Part shown: piece by piece, positions 63,360 to 64,000 of the stretch | Layout of the letters: each line of letters begins with the position of its first letter | Numbering within the stretch: the first letter of the stretch is position 1 | NCBI RefSeq assembly: GCF_040364665.1 | Contig: NZ_BAABWX010000001.1 | Span: 248,001-312,000, forward strand | Length of the DNA: 64,000 nt | Reading direction: 5' to 3' | DNA from: Cognatishimia sp. WU-CL00825 | GTDB taxonomy: Bacteria; Pseudomonadota; Alphaproteobacteria; Rhodobacterales; Rhodobacteraceae | Program-made: the position numbers and the translations under genes | The notes under the pieces: model-generated | What the model was told of the DNA's origin: nothing | What the model saw: the letters and a program-made list of their open reading frames with translations, nothing else | Database searches by the model: none

Positions 63360-64000
63360 TTACCACTGAGAGGAAACCTGCCATTTGGCGATCAGCGTGT
63401 TTAGCGTGCCGTCGTCTTTCATAGACTTGATCGCCACGTCAAACTTGCCGCGCAGATCCGCATCAGACTCGCGCAGACCCATGCCAACGCCGCCGCCAAT
63501 GGCTTCGGAACGCTCTAGCATCACCAGACCATCCGTGCCCGCGACAGTGTCAAGGAAGGACTGATCAGCCAGAACCGCATCTGCTTCGCCGTTGCGCACG
63601 GCTGCGACGGTTTCTTCAGGGGTTGCGAATTCGATCAAGGTCCAGCCTTGTTCCGCGATAAACGCCGCTTGCAATGTCGAAGCCTGCGCCGCGATGATGC
63701 CGGTGGTCACGTCAACGCCTGCGTCAAGCGCAACATAGGTTGAGGGATCTGGTGGTGTGTAGGGTTGGGTGAAGTCAATGACGGCTTCGCGTTCGTCGGT
63801 GATGGACATGCCGGCGATGATCACGTCGTAGTTTCCAGATACGAGGTTCGGGATGATGGAATCCCAGTCGTTTTTGACCCATTCACATGTTAGTTCGGCG
63901 CGGGTGCACAACTCGTCGCCCAGCTCGCGTTCGAACCCGTCGATTTCGCCCTTGTCGTTTACAAAGTTCCAAGGCTCGTATGCGCCTTCGGTACCAAGGC
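63360..64000 (-). CDS. Amino-acid ABC transporter substrate-binding protein, partial
   Basis: Starts beyond the right edge; the frame is open from 64000 to the stop at 63360. Sequence GTEGAYEPWNFVNDKGEIDGF and WDSIIPNLVSGNYDVIIAGM, SITDEREAVIDFTQPYT are the SBP_3 family (lysine/arginine/ornithine-binding). Cys pair C-TRAELTC is the conserved disulfide of LAO-type proteins. It delivers ligand to the two permeases downstream; the ATPase gene must be outside the window. Confidence 0.92.
   Translation of the reverse strand, partial: LGTEGAYEPWNFVNDKGEIDGFERELGDELCTRAELTCEWVKNDWDSIIPNLVSGNYDVIIAGMSITDEREAVIDFTQPYTPPDPSTYVALDAGVDVTTGIIAAQASTLQAAFIAEQGWTLIEFATPEETVAAVRNGEADAVLADQSFLDTVAGTDGLVMLERSEAIGGGVGMGLRESDADLRGKFDVAIKSMKDDGTLNTLIAKWQVSSQW

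Overview
The window looks like chromosomal DNA of a marine Roseobacter-group bacterium (Rhodobacterales, Alphaproteobacteria). This is inferred from moderately high GC, tightly packed genes with 4-base ATGA overlaps, gene families typical of that group (PhaR/PhaP/PhaC/PhaZ, DUF952, SRPBCC, DUF1992, MerR-controlled acyl-CoA genes, general L-amino-acid ABC transport) and a Rhodobacteraceae-style intergenic motif (GAGTATTTTTGGAAAGATGA) seen four times. No rRNA, tRNA, CRISPR array, transposase or prophage was recognised.

Layout. 1-2.3 kb: the end of a SPOR-domain protein, a membrane protein that looks like a degenerate M48 peptidase, and a sulfotransferase. 2.3-10.2 kb: a minus-strand fatty acyl-CoA degradation cluster (two MerR regulators, acyl-CoA dehydrogenase, a 70-aa protein, GST, thiolase, cupin, bifunctional hydratase/dehydrogenase). 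10.2-14.2 kb: two hotdog thioesterases and a MATE exporter on the plus strand, then a minus-strand DUF952-pyrD-arsC operon. 14.4-19.7 kb: exported 5'-nucleotidase, SRPBCC protein, TetR regulator, pirin, DUF1992, and an SRAP DNA-protein crosslink sensor. 19.8-32.2 kb: a urate-to-glyoxylate/urea pathway (AllE, AllA, a PuuE-UraD fusion, UraH, a LysR regulator, membrane PuuD) split by GAPDH and a pyruvate dehydrogenase complex (lpd, aceF, aceE).

32.3-36.5 kb is the most accessory-looking part. An AT-rich AbiTii-type gene starts inside the last codons of parE (8-base overlap ATGTTTAG). A near-perfect 17-bp direct repeat brackets the parE-AbiTii pair, and an uncharacterised protein follows. 36.6-47.9 kb is mostly housekeeping: PLP decarboxylase, PPK2, MATE, aspartate aminotransferase, XRE regulator, SdhE, MarR regulator, glyoxalase, thyA-folA, cold-shock protein. 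47.9-50.5 kb holds a bufferin-type operon (DUF2282 precursor peptide, DUF692/MNIO enzyme, DUF2063 partner, DoxX), expected to make a post-translationally modified copper-binding peptide. 50.7-58.9 kb holds thrS, two alpha/beta hydrolases and a complete PHA granule locus with CTGC-N3-GCAG sites expected for PhaR. 59-64 kb holds a DegT aminotransferase, a class I glutamine amidotransferase, a VOC protein and a polar amino-acid ABC transporter running off the right edge.

Beyond the genes, the main unexplained structure is a 46-bp element present twice in opposite orientation (18794-18839 and 32231-32276), with two constant arms, a variable 10-bp spacer and the palindrome GTACAAATTGTAC. Starts were reassigned downstream of the longest reading frame wherever a ribosome binding site, signal peptide or family alignment supported it.
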